Assembly (NCBI RefSeq): GCF_037976825.1
Contig: NZ_CP150269.1
Span: 2,927,501 to 2,991,500, forward strand
DNA length: 64,000 bases
Origin: Paenibacillus sp. FSL K6-1330
Lineage (GTDB): Bacteria; Bacillota; Bacilli; Paenibacillales; Paenibacillaceae
Direction: 5' to 3'
In this document: piece by piece, positions 7,808 to 16,449 of the stretch
Position numbering within the stretch: position 1 is the first letter of the stretch
How the letters are laid out: each line of letters opens with the position of its first letter
Position numbers and translations under genes: made by a program
Notes under the pieces: model-generated
What the model was told of the DNA's origin: nothing
Seen by the model: only the letters and a program-made list of their open reading frames with translations
Database searches by the model: none

Positions 7808-9058
7808 ATGGCTCAATTTAAAGTAGAACCAGTTGCTGTAAAAGAATATGTACCATTGAAGGGAGCTGCAGTGCTCCTCGCGCAAGCACGTCTGATCAGA
7901 TCCGGAATACCATGCTCTCTGGGCTTAAGTACAGTTGAGGAGAAGCATTTCACGGCCAGGTATGCGGTTCATGTCGAGGGGTTGTCCGCAGTCTCGATCC
8001 GCTCTTATCAGCTTGGCGGCAGCGAAGTGATATTTGAGCCCGATCCCGAGAACGGGAGATATGAAGACGGCCTGCATCGGAGATTGGAAAAAGCAGCCCT
8101 GCGGTCGCTGTATACGCTGGGTGTGGATGAAGGAGAGGTCATCATCACGGCCCGGCCAGGGCGAAGATATGTAGTCGAAGGTGTCCGCATGAAAGCGGGC
8201 CGGAATAAAACCGTTATGAGTGCCAAAGGCCAACAGGCGGCAGGTTTTCACGCGCATAACGAAGACAGTGAGTTTCCTTGGACTCCTCCGCTGCTCATGG
8301 GGATGGATCCCGAATTTGTGCTGATGAAGGATAACGGAGATATTGTGTATGCATCCGAATTTATGGAGCGTGGCGGGTCAGTCGGCAGTGACGCCGTTCG
8401 TTATCGGGGTGAGGTCATATACCCCATTGCCGAGCTGAGGCCATTACCGAGAGCAAGGCCAAAGGAGTTAGTGATTGAAATGCAAAAAGCTCTGCGTCAA
8501 GCCCAGAGCCTAATTACCGATCATTCATTAACATGGAGGGCAGGAGCTCTGCCTTATGGTGATTTCCCGCTCGGGGGCCATATTCATTTCAGTGGGGTAC
8601 CGCTTTCCCTGTCTCTTCTTCAGACCCTGGATAATTATTTGGCTCTGCCGCTGGCGCTGCTGGAAGACCCCAAGGGGCGTCTTCGTAGGCCCCGTTATGG
8701 ATATCTGGGGGATTTTCGGAGACAGCCATATGGTGGGTTTGAATACCGTACGCTTCCCAGCTTTCTCGTTTCGCCGCTTGTCGCGAAGGTGTCACTCTAT
8801 GTTGCCTATCTGGCAGCTCGGTACAGCGACCGCTTGCTAGCGAGGCCATTCAATACGGAACGTTACCATCGCGCCTATTATGAAGGCGACAAGTCCGTGC
8901 TTCAAGAATGTATTGCAGGCTGGCATAGGGATTTGTCAGCACTACCGGAATATTCGGACTTTGCTCGTGAAATCGAACTGGCTCTTGCACACATGGAGGC
9001 GGGGCGCGTTTGGGATGAGAGCAGAGATATCAGGCCGCTGTGGAATATTCCCGTTTAA
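7808..9058 (+). CDS. Putative amidoligase (phage phiEco32-type COOH-NH2 ligase family)
   Basis: A 416-residue protein with the hallmarks of glutamine-synthetase-fold amidoligases: GMDPEF with D167 and E169, AELRP at 208-212, GGHIHFSG at 256-263 and GGFEYRTLPS at 309-318. In this fold these acidic and histidine residues bind Mg-ATP and the carboxylate to be activated. The N-terminal 150 residues are less conserved. Members are predicted to join a carboxyl group to an amine (peptide tagging or cell-wall peptides); the substrate is unknown. It sits between cotE and mutS, a place where B. subtilis has no such gene, so a spore-coat or cortex cross-linking role is only a context guess. Start ATG 7808 follows GGGGGACTAGGAG. 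Confidence 0.8.
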   Translation: MAQFKVEPVAVKEYVPLKGAAVLLAQARLIRSGIPCSLGLSTVEEKHFTARYAVHVEGLSAVSIRSYQLGGSEVIFEPDPENGRYEDGLHRRLEKAALRSLYTLGVDEGEVIITARPGRRYVVEGVRMKAGRNKTVMSAKGQQAAGFHAHNEDSEFPWTPPLLMGMDPEFVLMKDNGDIVYASEFMERGGSVGSDAVRYRGEVIYPIAELRPLPRARPKELVIEMQKALRQAQSLITDHSLTWRAGALPYGDFPLGGHIHFSGVPLSLSLLQTLDNYLALPLALLEDPKGRLRRPRYGYLGDFRRQPYGGFEYRTLPSFLVSPLVAKVSLYVAYLAARYSDRLLARPFNTERYHRAYYEGDKSVLQECIAGWHRDLSALPEYSDFAREIELALAHMEAGRVWDESRDIRPLWNIPV

Positions 9059-9384
9059 GAGGTTGTTCAAAAAGTCCGATTTTGATAAGAAAACCTAATC
9101 GATGCCACTTCAAGGATGAGCGACCGCGATGATAGGTAGGTTTTCTTGCGATATAGAATTTCATCAGCCTCCGCTGATAACTAATAAATTCTATATCTAA
9201 CACGAAGTGAATCAAGAAGCAACTCGGCATCGAATCTTGAATTCAGCCGGGCCTTCCGGTGCTCACGTACAAACTACGTACGCTCCGCTCCTCACTCCCT
9301 AGCTTCATCCAACTAAGGCGTTTTGTAAAAACGCACATCGGAAGCATAAGCTTCGGTGCTGAAAACCGACCTTTTTGAACGCGC
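9059..9384. repeat. Structured intergenic repeat element (MITE-like) with inverted ends
   Basis: The whole gap between the amidoligase and mutS is one structured block. Its ends are imperfect inverted repeats: 9065-9084 begins GTTCAAAAAG, and the complement of 9380-9361 also begins GTTCAAAAAG with similar bases beyond. Inside are perfect palindromes: GATATAGAATT (9150-9160) with AATTCTATATC (9187-9197) and ATCAGC/GCTGAT nested in it; GCGTTTT/AAAACGC near 9318-9335; GGAAGC/GCTTCC-type pairing near 9341-9356. No coding frame is convincing. Such gene-free, palindromic blocks with inverted ends are typical of miniature inverted-repeat or REP-like elements. No second copy lies in this window. Confidence 0.6.
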
Positions 9385-9416
9385 ACGTTAAACCGTGATG
9401 CCTTGCGATCAATTTC

Positions 9417-9425
9417 TGTTATAAT
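9417..9425 (+). promoter_or_regulatory. Extended -10 promoter of mutS
   Basis: TGTTATAAT (TGn plus TATAAT) lies 33 bases before the mutS start. No good -35 box is seen at the standard distance, which fits an extended -10 promoter just outside the repeat element. Confidence 0.5.
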
Positions 9426-9458
9426 GGAGGTCAAGCTAGAAGGTAATGGAGGTACGTC

Positions 9459-12227
9459 ATGGCTAAATATACGCCGATGATTGAACAATATTTGAAGGTC
9501 AAAGAACAAGCGCGCGATGCGTTTCTTTTTTTCCGCTTAGGCGATTTTTACGAAATGTTTTTTGATGATGCGATCCTCGCATCGAAGGAATTGGAGATTA
9601 CGCTGACCGGCCGCGAAGGCGGCGGTGCAGAGAAAATACCGATGTGTGGAGTGCCCTATCATTCCGCGGAGGGTTACATCCAGCGGTTGATTGAGAAAGG
9701 GTACAAAGTCGCCATCTGCGAGCAGATGGAAGATGCTTCTGTCACCAAAGGCATGGTGCGGCGGGAAATCGTTCGGGTCGTCACGCCGGGGACCATCATG
9801 GACGGCAAGGTCGTGCACGACAAATCGAACAATTACATGGTGTGCGTTACGGAAGCGGGCGGATTGATGTCTTTATCGGCATGCGATCTGTCCACAGGTG
9901 AGCTTTATGTGACATCAGTGCCATCTTCGGAGGAATGGCTGCGGGATGAGATTGGCCTTTATGAGCCTTCCGAGATCATTGGGGACGCTTCCCTTCTTGA
10001 TATCATCTCATCTCAGGCGCTTCCAGGCAGCCGCAACATTGTCTATACGGCTTGGGATCGTAGGGAGGACGCATTGGTTCGCTCCCAATTCGGAGAACCG
10101 GCCTGGGCCCGCCTGGAAGAGGAGCGAAGAGCCTGCATATCCCTGCTGATCTCGTATTTAAGCGAGACGCAGAAGCGGTCACTGGGACAGCTGACGCAGA
10201 TTGCTTCCTACGAACCGGGACAATACATGGTTCTGGATCCATTCACCAGACGCAACCTGGAGCTGGTTGAGACAGTTCGTGAGCGTTCAAAGAAAGGTTC
10301 GCTCCTGTGGCTTCTGGATCGCACGGAAACCTCGATGGGAGCCAGACTCCTGCGGCGGAGAATCGATAAACCGCTGCTGTCCCGCAGCCGGATTGAAGAG
10401 CGGCTGGAGGCTGTTGAGCATTTGTATAACCAGTACATACTGCGTGAAGATCTGCGGATGGCGCTTAAAGAGATATACGATCTGGAACGGTTGGTCGGCC
10501 GGATTGCGTTTGGCAGCGCGAACGGACGGGATTTGAACGCGCTCAAGCTGTCGTTAAGACAAATTCCTTCCCTGAAAGAGCTGTGTGCCCATTCGGCTTC
10601 CGAGACGCTGCGGCGGGTGGCTGCGGATACGGATATTTGTGACGATCTGTGTGAACTGATCGAGAATGCGATTGTTGATGAACCGCCGGTGTCCGTGCGT
10701 GACGGAGGCATCATCAAGCCGGGCTATCACGAGCGGCTGGATGAGTTTCGTGAAGCGAGCACCAGCGGCAAACGCTGGATCGCCGAGCTGGAAGCGAAGG
10801 AACGCGCGGCTACGGGGATCAAGTCGCTGAAGATCGGTTACAACAAGGTGTTTGGCTATTATATCGAGGTGACCAAGTCCAATCTGTCGTCCCTGCCGGA
10901 AGGCCGGTACGAACGCAAACAGACCCTGGCGAACGCGGAGCGTTATGTCACGCCCGAGCTGAAGGAGAAGGAAGGTCTGATCCTGGAGGCGCAGGAAAAG
11001 ATGGTGGATATGGAGTACGCCCTCTTTACCGAGCTCAGGGACAAGCTGAATACCCAAGTAAGCCGGTTGCAGAAGCTCGCTGAGCGCATTGCAGAGATCG
11101 ACGTCTACCAGTCGCTCGCTGCAGTCAGTGCGGAATACCGGTTCGTGAAGCCGGAACTGAGCGAAGGTTATGATTATATTGTTGAAGGCGGTCGTCATCC
11201 TGTTGTAGAAGCCGTCATGAAGGATTCATCGTTTATCGCGAACGGAACGGATTTGCGCAAGGACGGCTCCTCGATCCTGCTTATTACCGGTCCGAATATG
11301 GCTGGAAAAAGCACGTACATGCGCCAGGTTGCCTTATTATCGATTCTGGCCCAGATGGGCTGTTTTGTCCCGGCAGAGCGTGCGGTTGTCCCGCTGGTCG
11401 ACCGGATCTTTACCCGCATCGGGGCGGCTGACGATCTGATCGGCGGTCAGAGCACCTTCATGGTGGAGATGGCGGATATTCAGGTCATGACGGAAAAAGC
11501 GACGCCCCGCAGCCTGATCATCATTGATGAGCTTGGACGCGGTACGTCGACGAGTGAAGGCATGGCAATCGCACAAGCCGTGATTGAGTATGTGCATGAC
11601 CATATCGGCTGCAAGGCATTGGTATCAACGCATTTCCATGAGCTTGCCCATCTACAGGAAAGCCTTGGCGGTCTTAAAAATTATTCCATGGCGGTTCAGG
11701 AAAGCGGAGACAAAGTGCATTTCCTCCGCAAGCTGATCCCTGGCGCAGCCGACAGCAGCTACGGCATTTACTGTGCGAGATTGGCCGGCTTGCCCGGCAG
11801 TATCATTGACCGCGCCTATGGGCTGCTGCAGGGCCTGGAGATGGCTTCGCTGGCCGCGGTGGCATCAGAGCAAGGGGCTGTGATGCAGCGCGAGCAGCCA
11901 ACTGCCGCACCTCAGTCCGATGAAAAACGAAGCGGACCGGAAGCTGTGTATGAGCATCGAGAAGATACAACGCTGTATACTGAAGGCTTGGGCGGTGCTG
12001 ACCAGAAAGGCGGCGTGGTGCAGCTCTCCATTTTTGGCGAGGAGGAAGTGCCTGAATCGAGTGCTAAGCCTGGTAAGGATCAGCACTCGATGCCGCAGGA
12101 AGCCTCTCAAGATCCTGTGATCAAGAGCCTCATTGATGCTGTCAAGGGCGCGGACGTGATGAATATGACGCCGCTTCAGGCCATGCAGTTCCTGAATGAC
12201 CTGAAGCTTCAAGCGAAGGATATGTGA
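9459..12227 (+). CDS. mutS: DNA mismatch repair protein MutS
   Basis: This 922-residue protein recognises mispaired bases and small loops. The mismatch-contacting F-x-E motif is F30-Y-E32 in GDFYEMF. The ABC-type ATPase has GPNMAGKST at 611-619 and DELGRGTST from D690, then the STHFHEL switch. After about residue 800 there is a long, variable linker, then QLSIF, which resembles the beta-clamp-binding motif (QLSLF type), then a helical dimerisation tail. The length is a little above the usual 850-870 because of this linker. GGAGG precedes ATG 9459. It is the first gene of mutS-mutL-methyltransferase-miaA-hfq. Confidence 0.97.
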   Translation: MAKYTPMIEQYLKVKEQARDAFLFFRLGDFYEMFFDDAILASKELEITLTGREGGGAEKIPMCGVPYHSAEGYIQRLIEKGYKVAICEQMEDASVTKGMVRREIVRVVTPGTIMDGKVVHDKSNNYMVCVTEAGGLMSLSACDLSTGELYVTSVPSSEEWLRDEIGLYEPSEIIGDASLLDIISSQALPGSRNIVYTAWDRREDALVRSQFGEPAWARLEEERRACISLLISYLSETQKRSLGQLTQIASYEPGQYMVLDPFTRRNLELVETVRERSKKGSLLWLLDRTETSMGARLLRRRIDKPLLSRSRIEERLEAVEHLYNQYILREDLRMALKEIYDLERLVGRIAFGSANGRDLNALKLSLRQIPSLKELCAHSASETLRRVAADTDICDDLCELIENAIVDEPPVSVRDGGIIKPGYHERLDEFREASTSGKRWIAELEAKERAATGIKSLKIGYNKVFGYYIEVTKSNLSSLPEGRYERKQTLANAERYVTPELKEKEGLILEAQEKMVDMEYALFTELRDKLNTQVSRLQKLAERIAEIDVYQSLAAVSAEYRFVKPELSEGYDYIVEGGRHPVVEAVMKDSSFIANGTDLRKDGSSILLITGPNMAGKSTYMRQVALLSILAQMGCFVPAERAVVPLVDRIFTRIGAADDLIGGQSTFMVEMADIQVMTEKATPRSLIIIDELGRGTSTSEGMAIAQAVIEYVHDHIGCKALVSTHFHELAHLQESLGGLKNYSMAVQESGDKVHFLRKLIPGAADSSYGIYCARLAGLPGSIIDRAYGLLQGLEMASLAAVASEQGAVMQREQPTAAPQSDEKRSGPEAVYEHREDTTLYTEGLGGADQKGGVVQLSIFGEEEVPESSAKPGKDQHSMPQEASQDPVIKSLIDAVKGADVMNMTPLQAMQFLNDLKLQAKDM

Positions 12228-12264
12228 TTTAGCATAGGAATGAAATGAAACGGAGGTAGGAACG

Positions 12265-14238
12265 ATGGGGATTATTCGGATTTTGGACGAGCATATTGCA
12301 AACCAGATTGCTGCCGGTGAGGTGGTGGAGCGACCTGCCTCCGTTGTGAAGGAGCTAGTCGAGAACGCCATTGATGCCGGGAGCACCAAGATTGACGTAA
12401 CGGTTGAAGAAGGCGGACTGGACAGCATTCGCGTGACGGATAACGGTGCCGGCATTGATCCGGAGGATTGCGAGACGGCTTTTTATCGTCATGCAACGAG
12501 CAAAATCGCTGAAGGCCGCGATTTGTTCCAAATCACCAGCCTTGGATTCAGGGGCGAAGCCCTGCCATCCATTGCGGCTGTATCCAAGGTACGTCTGGTT
12601 ACCTCCAATGCTCAGGATGGGCGCGGACGTGTGATCGAGATCGAAGGCGGTCATCTGCGCGTGAACGAAGAGACGGCCGCACCCAGAGGAACGGATTTCC
12701 TCGTGAAGGAATTGTTCTTTAATACGCCGGCAAGGTTGAAATATATGAAAACAATCCAAACGGAGCTGGGGCACATATCCGACTATCTGTACCGTCTGGC
12801 CCTCTCCCGGCCGGATATTGCCTTTACGCTTAGGCACAATGGAAACTCGCTGCTGCAGACGCTGGGCAATGGCGATGCCCTTCAGGTCATTGCGGCCATA
12901 TACGGTACCCAATCGGCCAAAGCGATGCTGCCGTTTGAAGCGGAGAATATGGATTATACGTTAAGCGGATATATCAGCCGCCCGGATTATACGCGGGCAA
13001 ACCGTAACGGCATGTCGCTCATCATTAACGGGCGGTATATTCGGAATTACGGCTTAATGCAGGCGATTTTGAGAGGTTATCATACGCTGCTGCCGATCAA
13101 CCGGTTTCCGCTCGTTGTCATTCAGCTGTCCATGCACCCCTCGTTGATCGATGTGAATGTGCATCCATCCAAGCTGGAGGTGCGGTTCAGTAAAGAGCAG
13201 GAGCTGTTCGCTTTTGTGGAGGAAGAGATTCGCAAGGTGCTGCAGCAGGAAATTCTTATTCCTCGTCCGGCCAAACAAAATATTGGCAAAAGCGATAACG
13301 CCTATATCCAGGAACAGCTGCAATTTTCTTCTGCGCAAGGTCGTGTCTCTGCGATCGGTAGCGGTAATGAACGGGATATCGCGATCCAAGGAAGCGGCGA
13401 GCTTTCCACTGGTGGAAACATGCCTCTCCATGCGTCGCCTGCGTCGACACGGCCGGAGGGTCAGGTATTCACTCAGTCTGAGTCCAATATCAAGCAGACT
13501 TATGGGGCCGGAGCAGCAGGAACAGCTGCCACCTCGCAAATGCGGGAAACGGCAGCAGCTTCTTCTTACCGCAATGAGACCATGGGGAATGCCGGAATTC
13601 CTGCCATAACGAAGGAGTGGCTGCAGGCGGCCTCAGGACCGGCTCCCGAGATTCCGCCATTTCCGGAGCTTACGCTGATCGGCCAGCATCACGGCACCTA
13701 TCTTATAGCGCAGAATGATACCGGGCTGTACCTGATTGATCAGCATGCCGCACATGAGCGGATTAACTACGAGTATTACTATGAACAGTTTGGCAACCCG
13801 GCAGACGCATCCCAGGAGCTGCTGCTGCCGATTACGCTCGAATTCACGCCCTCGGAATCGGAGAAGGTGAAGGAACGGCTGCATTGGTTTGAGAAGGTTG
13901 GCGTTTATATGGAGTTTTTTGGCGGCCATACCTTCCTGGTTCGTTCCCATCCGTTCTGGTTCCCTAAGGGCGACGAGAAGGCCATTATCGAAGAGATGGC
14001 TGAATGGGTGCTGAGCGAGCGCAATATTGATATCGCCAAGCTGAGAGAAACCTCGTCGATCATGTGTTCCTGCAAGGCTTCCATCAAAGCCAATCAGAAG
14101 CTGACGGAGCAGGAGGCGATGACGTTGATTCAGCGTTTGGGCGCCTGCCGGCAGCCATACACATGTCCGCATGGACGACCGATCGTAGTTTCGTTCTCAG
14201 CTTATGATTTGGAGAAAATGTTTAAACGCGTGATGTAA
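12265..14238 (+). CDS. mutL: DNA mismatch repair protein MutL (endonuclease type)
   Basis: A 657-residue GHKL ATPase. The N-terminal motifs are E-N-A-I-D-A-G (ELVENAIDAG), DNGAGI and GFRGEALPSI. A low-complexity linker covers about 335-450. The C-terminal domain contains DQHAAHERINYEYYYE from D492, the DQHAxxExxxxE metal-binding motif of nicking MutL proteins, plus CKASIKANQ and CPHGRP, the other parts of the zinc-binding nuclease site. It acts after MutS to nick the new strand, as in bacteria without MutH. It starts 37 bases after mutS with RBS CGGAGGTAGG. Confidence 0.97.
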   Translation: MGIIRILDEHIANQIAAGEVVERPASVVKELVENAIDAGSTKIDVTVEEGGLDSIRVTDNGAGIDPEDCETAFYRHATSKIAEGRDLFQITSLGFRGEALPSIAAVSKVRLVTSNAQDGRGRVIEIEGGHLRVNEETAAPRGTDFLVKELFFNTPARLKYMKTIQTELGHISDYLYRLALSRPDIAFTLRHNGNSLLQTLGNGDALQVIAAIYGTQSAKAMLPFEAENMDYTLSGYISRPDYTRANRNGMSLIINGRYIRNYGLMQAILRGYHTLLPINRFPLVVIQLSMHPSLIDVNVHPSKLEVRFSKEQELFAFVEEEIRKVLQQEILIPRPAKQNIGKSDNAYIQEQLQFSSAQGRVSAIGSGNERDIAIQGSGELSTGGNMPLHASPASTRPEGQVFTQSESNIKQTYGAGAAGTAATSQMRETAAASSYRNETMGNAGIPAITKEWLQAASGPAPEIPPFPELTLIGQHHGTYLIAQNDTGLYLIDQHAAHERINYEYYYEQFGNPADASQELLLPITLEFTPSESEKVKERLHWFEKVGVYMEFFGGHTFLVRSHPFWFPKGDEKAIIEEMAEWVLSERNIDIAKLRETSSIMCSCKASIKANQKLTEQEAMTLIQRLGACRQPYTCPHGRPIVVSFSAYDLEKMFKRVM

Positions 14239-14255
14239 CAGCAAGGAGGACCTTC

Positions 14256-15035
14256 ATGATTATAACAACTGGAGAAGCGGAAGCGCCGGACATTGTGGAG
14301 CGCGCGAGATGTTTAGCCCAAGAAATCGGCTGCCGTTATGTCCAGCGCGGCGGTCATTCATTGCGAAAATTAGCCCGCAGGTTCGGAGACGATGACGTGC
14401 TGGTCGTACTGAACGGACATGTACGTCTAAGCGGACCAGATGGGGCGGTCATGGAATTTCATCCAAGTATGGGGTTTGTCCGATTGAAACGCGTGCTGAG
14501 CGGAAAACCCGATCCCATGCTGGAGGCTTCCGGAATGGAGGAAGGGGATTCCGTACTGGACTGTACGGCCGGGCTTGGAGCCGATTCCCTGGTATTCTCG
14601 GGCAAGGGCGGGGCGAGCAGTCAAATCACTGCCCTGGAGAGCTCACTGCCCTTGTATGCGCTGCTGAAAGAAGGGCTGCGGGCCTATGAAAGCCATCTGG
14701 AGGCCAGTGATCAGGCGATGAGGCGAATCGAGGTCAGGCACAGCCATCACCTGGATTATTTGAAGTCGCTGCCGGACCGGAGCGTAGACATTGTTTATTT
14801 TGATCCGATGTTCCGTGAACCGATCGCCGAATCGGCTTCGATCCATCCTCTAAGACATTATGCAAATGGGGAGCCGCTGGAAATGGAAAGTGTGAGAGAA
14901 GCGGTTAGGGTCGCGCGCAAAACCGTCGTGATGAAGGAAGCGCGATCCAGCGGAGAGTTTGAGCGGCTTGGCTTTACATTGCCTGAACGGGGAAAATCGA
15001 AAATAACGTACGGAGTGATTTCCATTGACAGATGA
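14256..15035 (+). CDS. Class I SAM-dependent methyltransferase, RsmJ-like
   Basis: A 259-residue protein with a SAM-binding core: motif I is VLDCTAGLGADSLV (about residue 103), and a putative catalytic or substrate motif is VYFDPMF near 180. The DPMF signature and overall order resemble RsmJ-type enzymes that methylate 16S rRNA N2-guanine, but similarity appears distant and the N-terminal part differs. The target is therefore not certain. It lies 17 bases after mutL, and its end overlaps the miaA start by 11 bases, so it is translated as part of the operon. Confidence 0.75.
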   Translation: MIITTGEAEAPDIVERARCLAQEIGCRYVQRGGHSLRKLARRFGDDDVLVVLNGHVRLSGPDGAVMEFHPSMGFVRLKRVLSGKPDPMLEASGMEEGDSVLDCTAGLGADSLVFSGKGGASSQITALESSLPLYALLKEGLRAYESHLEASDQAMRRIEVRHSHHLDYLKSLPDRSVDIVYFDPMFREPIAESASIHPLRHYANGEPLEMESVREAVRVARKTVVMKEARSSGEFERLGFTLPERGKSKITYGVISIDR

Positions 15036-15972
15036 AACCAAACCGAAACTGCTTGTTCTCATCGGACCAACAGCTGTAGGTAAAACCAAAATGAGCATTG
15101 AGATCGCGAAGAATTTCGGTTGTGAGATTATCTCCGGCGATTCGATGCAGGTATACCGGGGCATGGATATCGGAACGGCCAAAATTTCCGTGGAGGAAAT
15201 GGAAGGCGTTCCTCACCATCTCATTGATATTCACGAGCCCGATCACCCCTATTCGGTAGCCGAATTTCAGGAGCAGAGCCAGAGGCTCATTACGGAGATT
15301 ACGCAGCGGGGGAAACTTCCTTTTATTGTTGGGGGAACCGGGCTTTACGTGGAGTCGGTGTGTTACGGCTATCAGTTTAGCGAGACGGGAGCGGATGAAG
15401 TTTTTCGGGAAGAGCAGTTCCGCTATGCCAACGAACATGGAGCCGAGGCTCTTCATCAAAAATTGGCAGAGGTTGATCCTGAAACGGCCGAGCGGCTTCA
15501 CCCTAATGACCTACGTCGGGTCGTTCGTGCTTTAGAAGTATTTCATGTGACCGGCGTCCCACTTTCGACCCAACTGGCACCTCAAACCAAGCAATCTCCC
15601 TATGACTTATGCTTGGTCGGTTTGACAATGGACAGGCAAATGCTATATAACCGTATTGAAGAGCGAATTGATCTTATGCTGAGCCAGGGACTTGTTGATG
15701 AGGTGGCGGCGCTCATGAACAAAGGGTTCGCTCCGGGGCTTGTATCCATGCAAGGGCTGGGTTACAAGGAAATCGTTTCGTACCTTAGCGGGGAGTTCAG
15801 CTACGAGGAGGCCGTCGTGCTGCTTAAGCGCGATACACGCCGTTTCGCTAAGCGGCAGCTATCTTGGTTTCGCCACATGAAGGACATCGAGTGGGTAGAC
15901 GTCACCGACTCGGGAAATTTTTCTGCGAACTATCAAAAAATCCGTGCTATAATAGCAGGAAAGTTTCACTGA
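15025..15972 (+). CDS. miaA: tRNA dimethylallyltransferase
   Basis: A 315-residue enzyme that adds a dimethylallyl group to A37 of tRNAs reading UNN codons. Visible are the P-loop GPTAVGKTK (about 14-22), SGDSMQVYRGMDIGTAK for tRNA/pyrophosphate contacts, and the C-terminal RDTRRFAKRQLSWFR motif. The start is TTG 15025, supported by GGAG at 15012-15015 inside the preceding gene and an 11-base overlap. The miaA-hfq order is conserved widely in bacteria. Confidence 0.96.
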   Translation: MTDETKPKLLVLIGPTAVGKTKMSIEIAKNFGCEIISGDSMQVYRGMDIGTAKISVEEMEGVPHHLIDIHEPDHPYSVAEFQEQSQRLITEITQRGKLPFIVGGTGLYVESVCYGYQFSETGADEVFREEQFRYANEHGAEALHQKLAEVDPETAERLHPNDLRRVVRALEVFHVTGVPLSTQLAPQTKQSPYDLCLVGLTMDRQMLYNRIEERIDLMLSQGLVDEVAALMNKGFAPGLVSMQGLGYKEIVSYLSGEFSYEEAVVLLKRDTRRFAKRQLSWFRHMKDIEWVDVTDSGNFSANYQKIRAIIAGKFH

Positions 15973-16025
15973 AATCTTGAATATATTTTCAAAACAATCT
16001 AAATGAACCATTGGGGGTACGGCTA

Positions 16026-16265
16026 ATGAACAAGTCCATTAACATCCAAGACACGTTCTTGAACCAACTGCGCAAAGAGAACATTCCGGCCACGGTATAC
16101 CTTACAAACGGCTTTCAGATCCGTGGAACGATCAAAGCTTTTGACAATTTTACCATCGTGATTGACAGCGACGGCCGTCAGCAAATGGTGTACAAGCATG
16201 CTATCTCCACGTTCATGCCGCAGCGTAATGTGTCCCTGATGCAGGATAACAGCAGCGAACAATAG
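16026..16265 (+). CDS. hfq: RNA chaperone Hfq
   Basis: This 79-residue Sm-like protein has Sm1 ([21 protein letters not shown]) and Sm2 ([10 protein letters not shown]) motifs. It forms a hexamer that binds U-rich and A-rich RNA; the KHAI motif, the Gram-positive counterpart of YKHA, lines the proximal face. It starts 53 bases after miaA, with GGGGG as RBS. In Bacillales Hfq is usually dispensable for most sRNA action, so regulatory impact here is uncertain. Confidence 0.97.
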   Translation: MNKSINIQDTFLNQLRKENIPATVYLTNGFQIRGTIKAFDNFTIVIDSDGRQQMVYKHAISTFMPQRNVSLMQDNSSEQ

Positions 16266-16361
16266 ATTTTAGAATGGATTTATAAAGAGCAGAATCATAC
16301 CGTAAATGATTAATTTGAAACTTTTTGGCTTATATTTCGTTTAGCTTATAAGGAGTGCAGA

Positions 16362-16392
16362 GAGCAACCTGAGAAGGTTGTTCTTTTCTTTC
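16362..16392 (+). terminator. Probable terminator after hfq
   Basis: A short CAACCT/AGGTTG stem with GAGA tetraloop is followed by TTCTTTTCTTT. It closes the mutS-hfq operon before the PBP gene. Confidence 0.55.
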
Positions 16393-16449
16393 CGAGGCAT
16401 GACTTGAGTCAGAAGGCTTGATCCCGCAAGGGAGTAAGGAGGGGGACAA

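Noticed and set aside
10554..11198. 214-residue minus-strand frame inside mutS
   Set aside because: Antisense shadow caused by codon bias; mutS motifs in the plus frame are intact.
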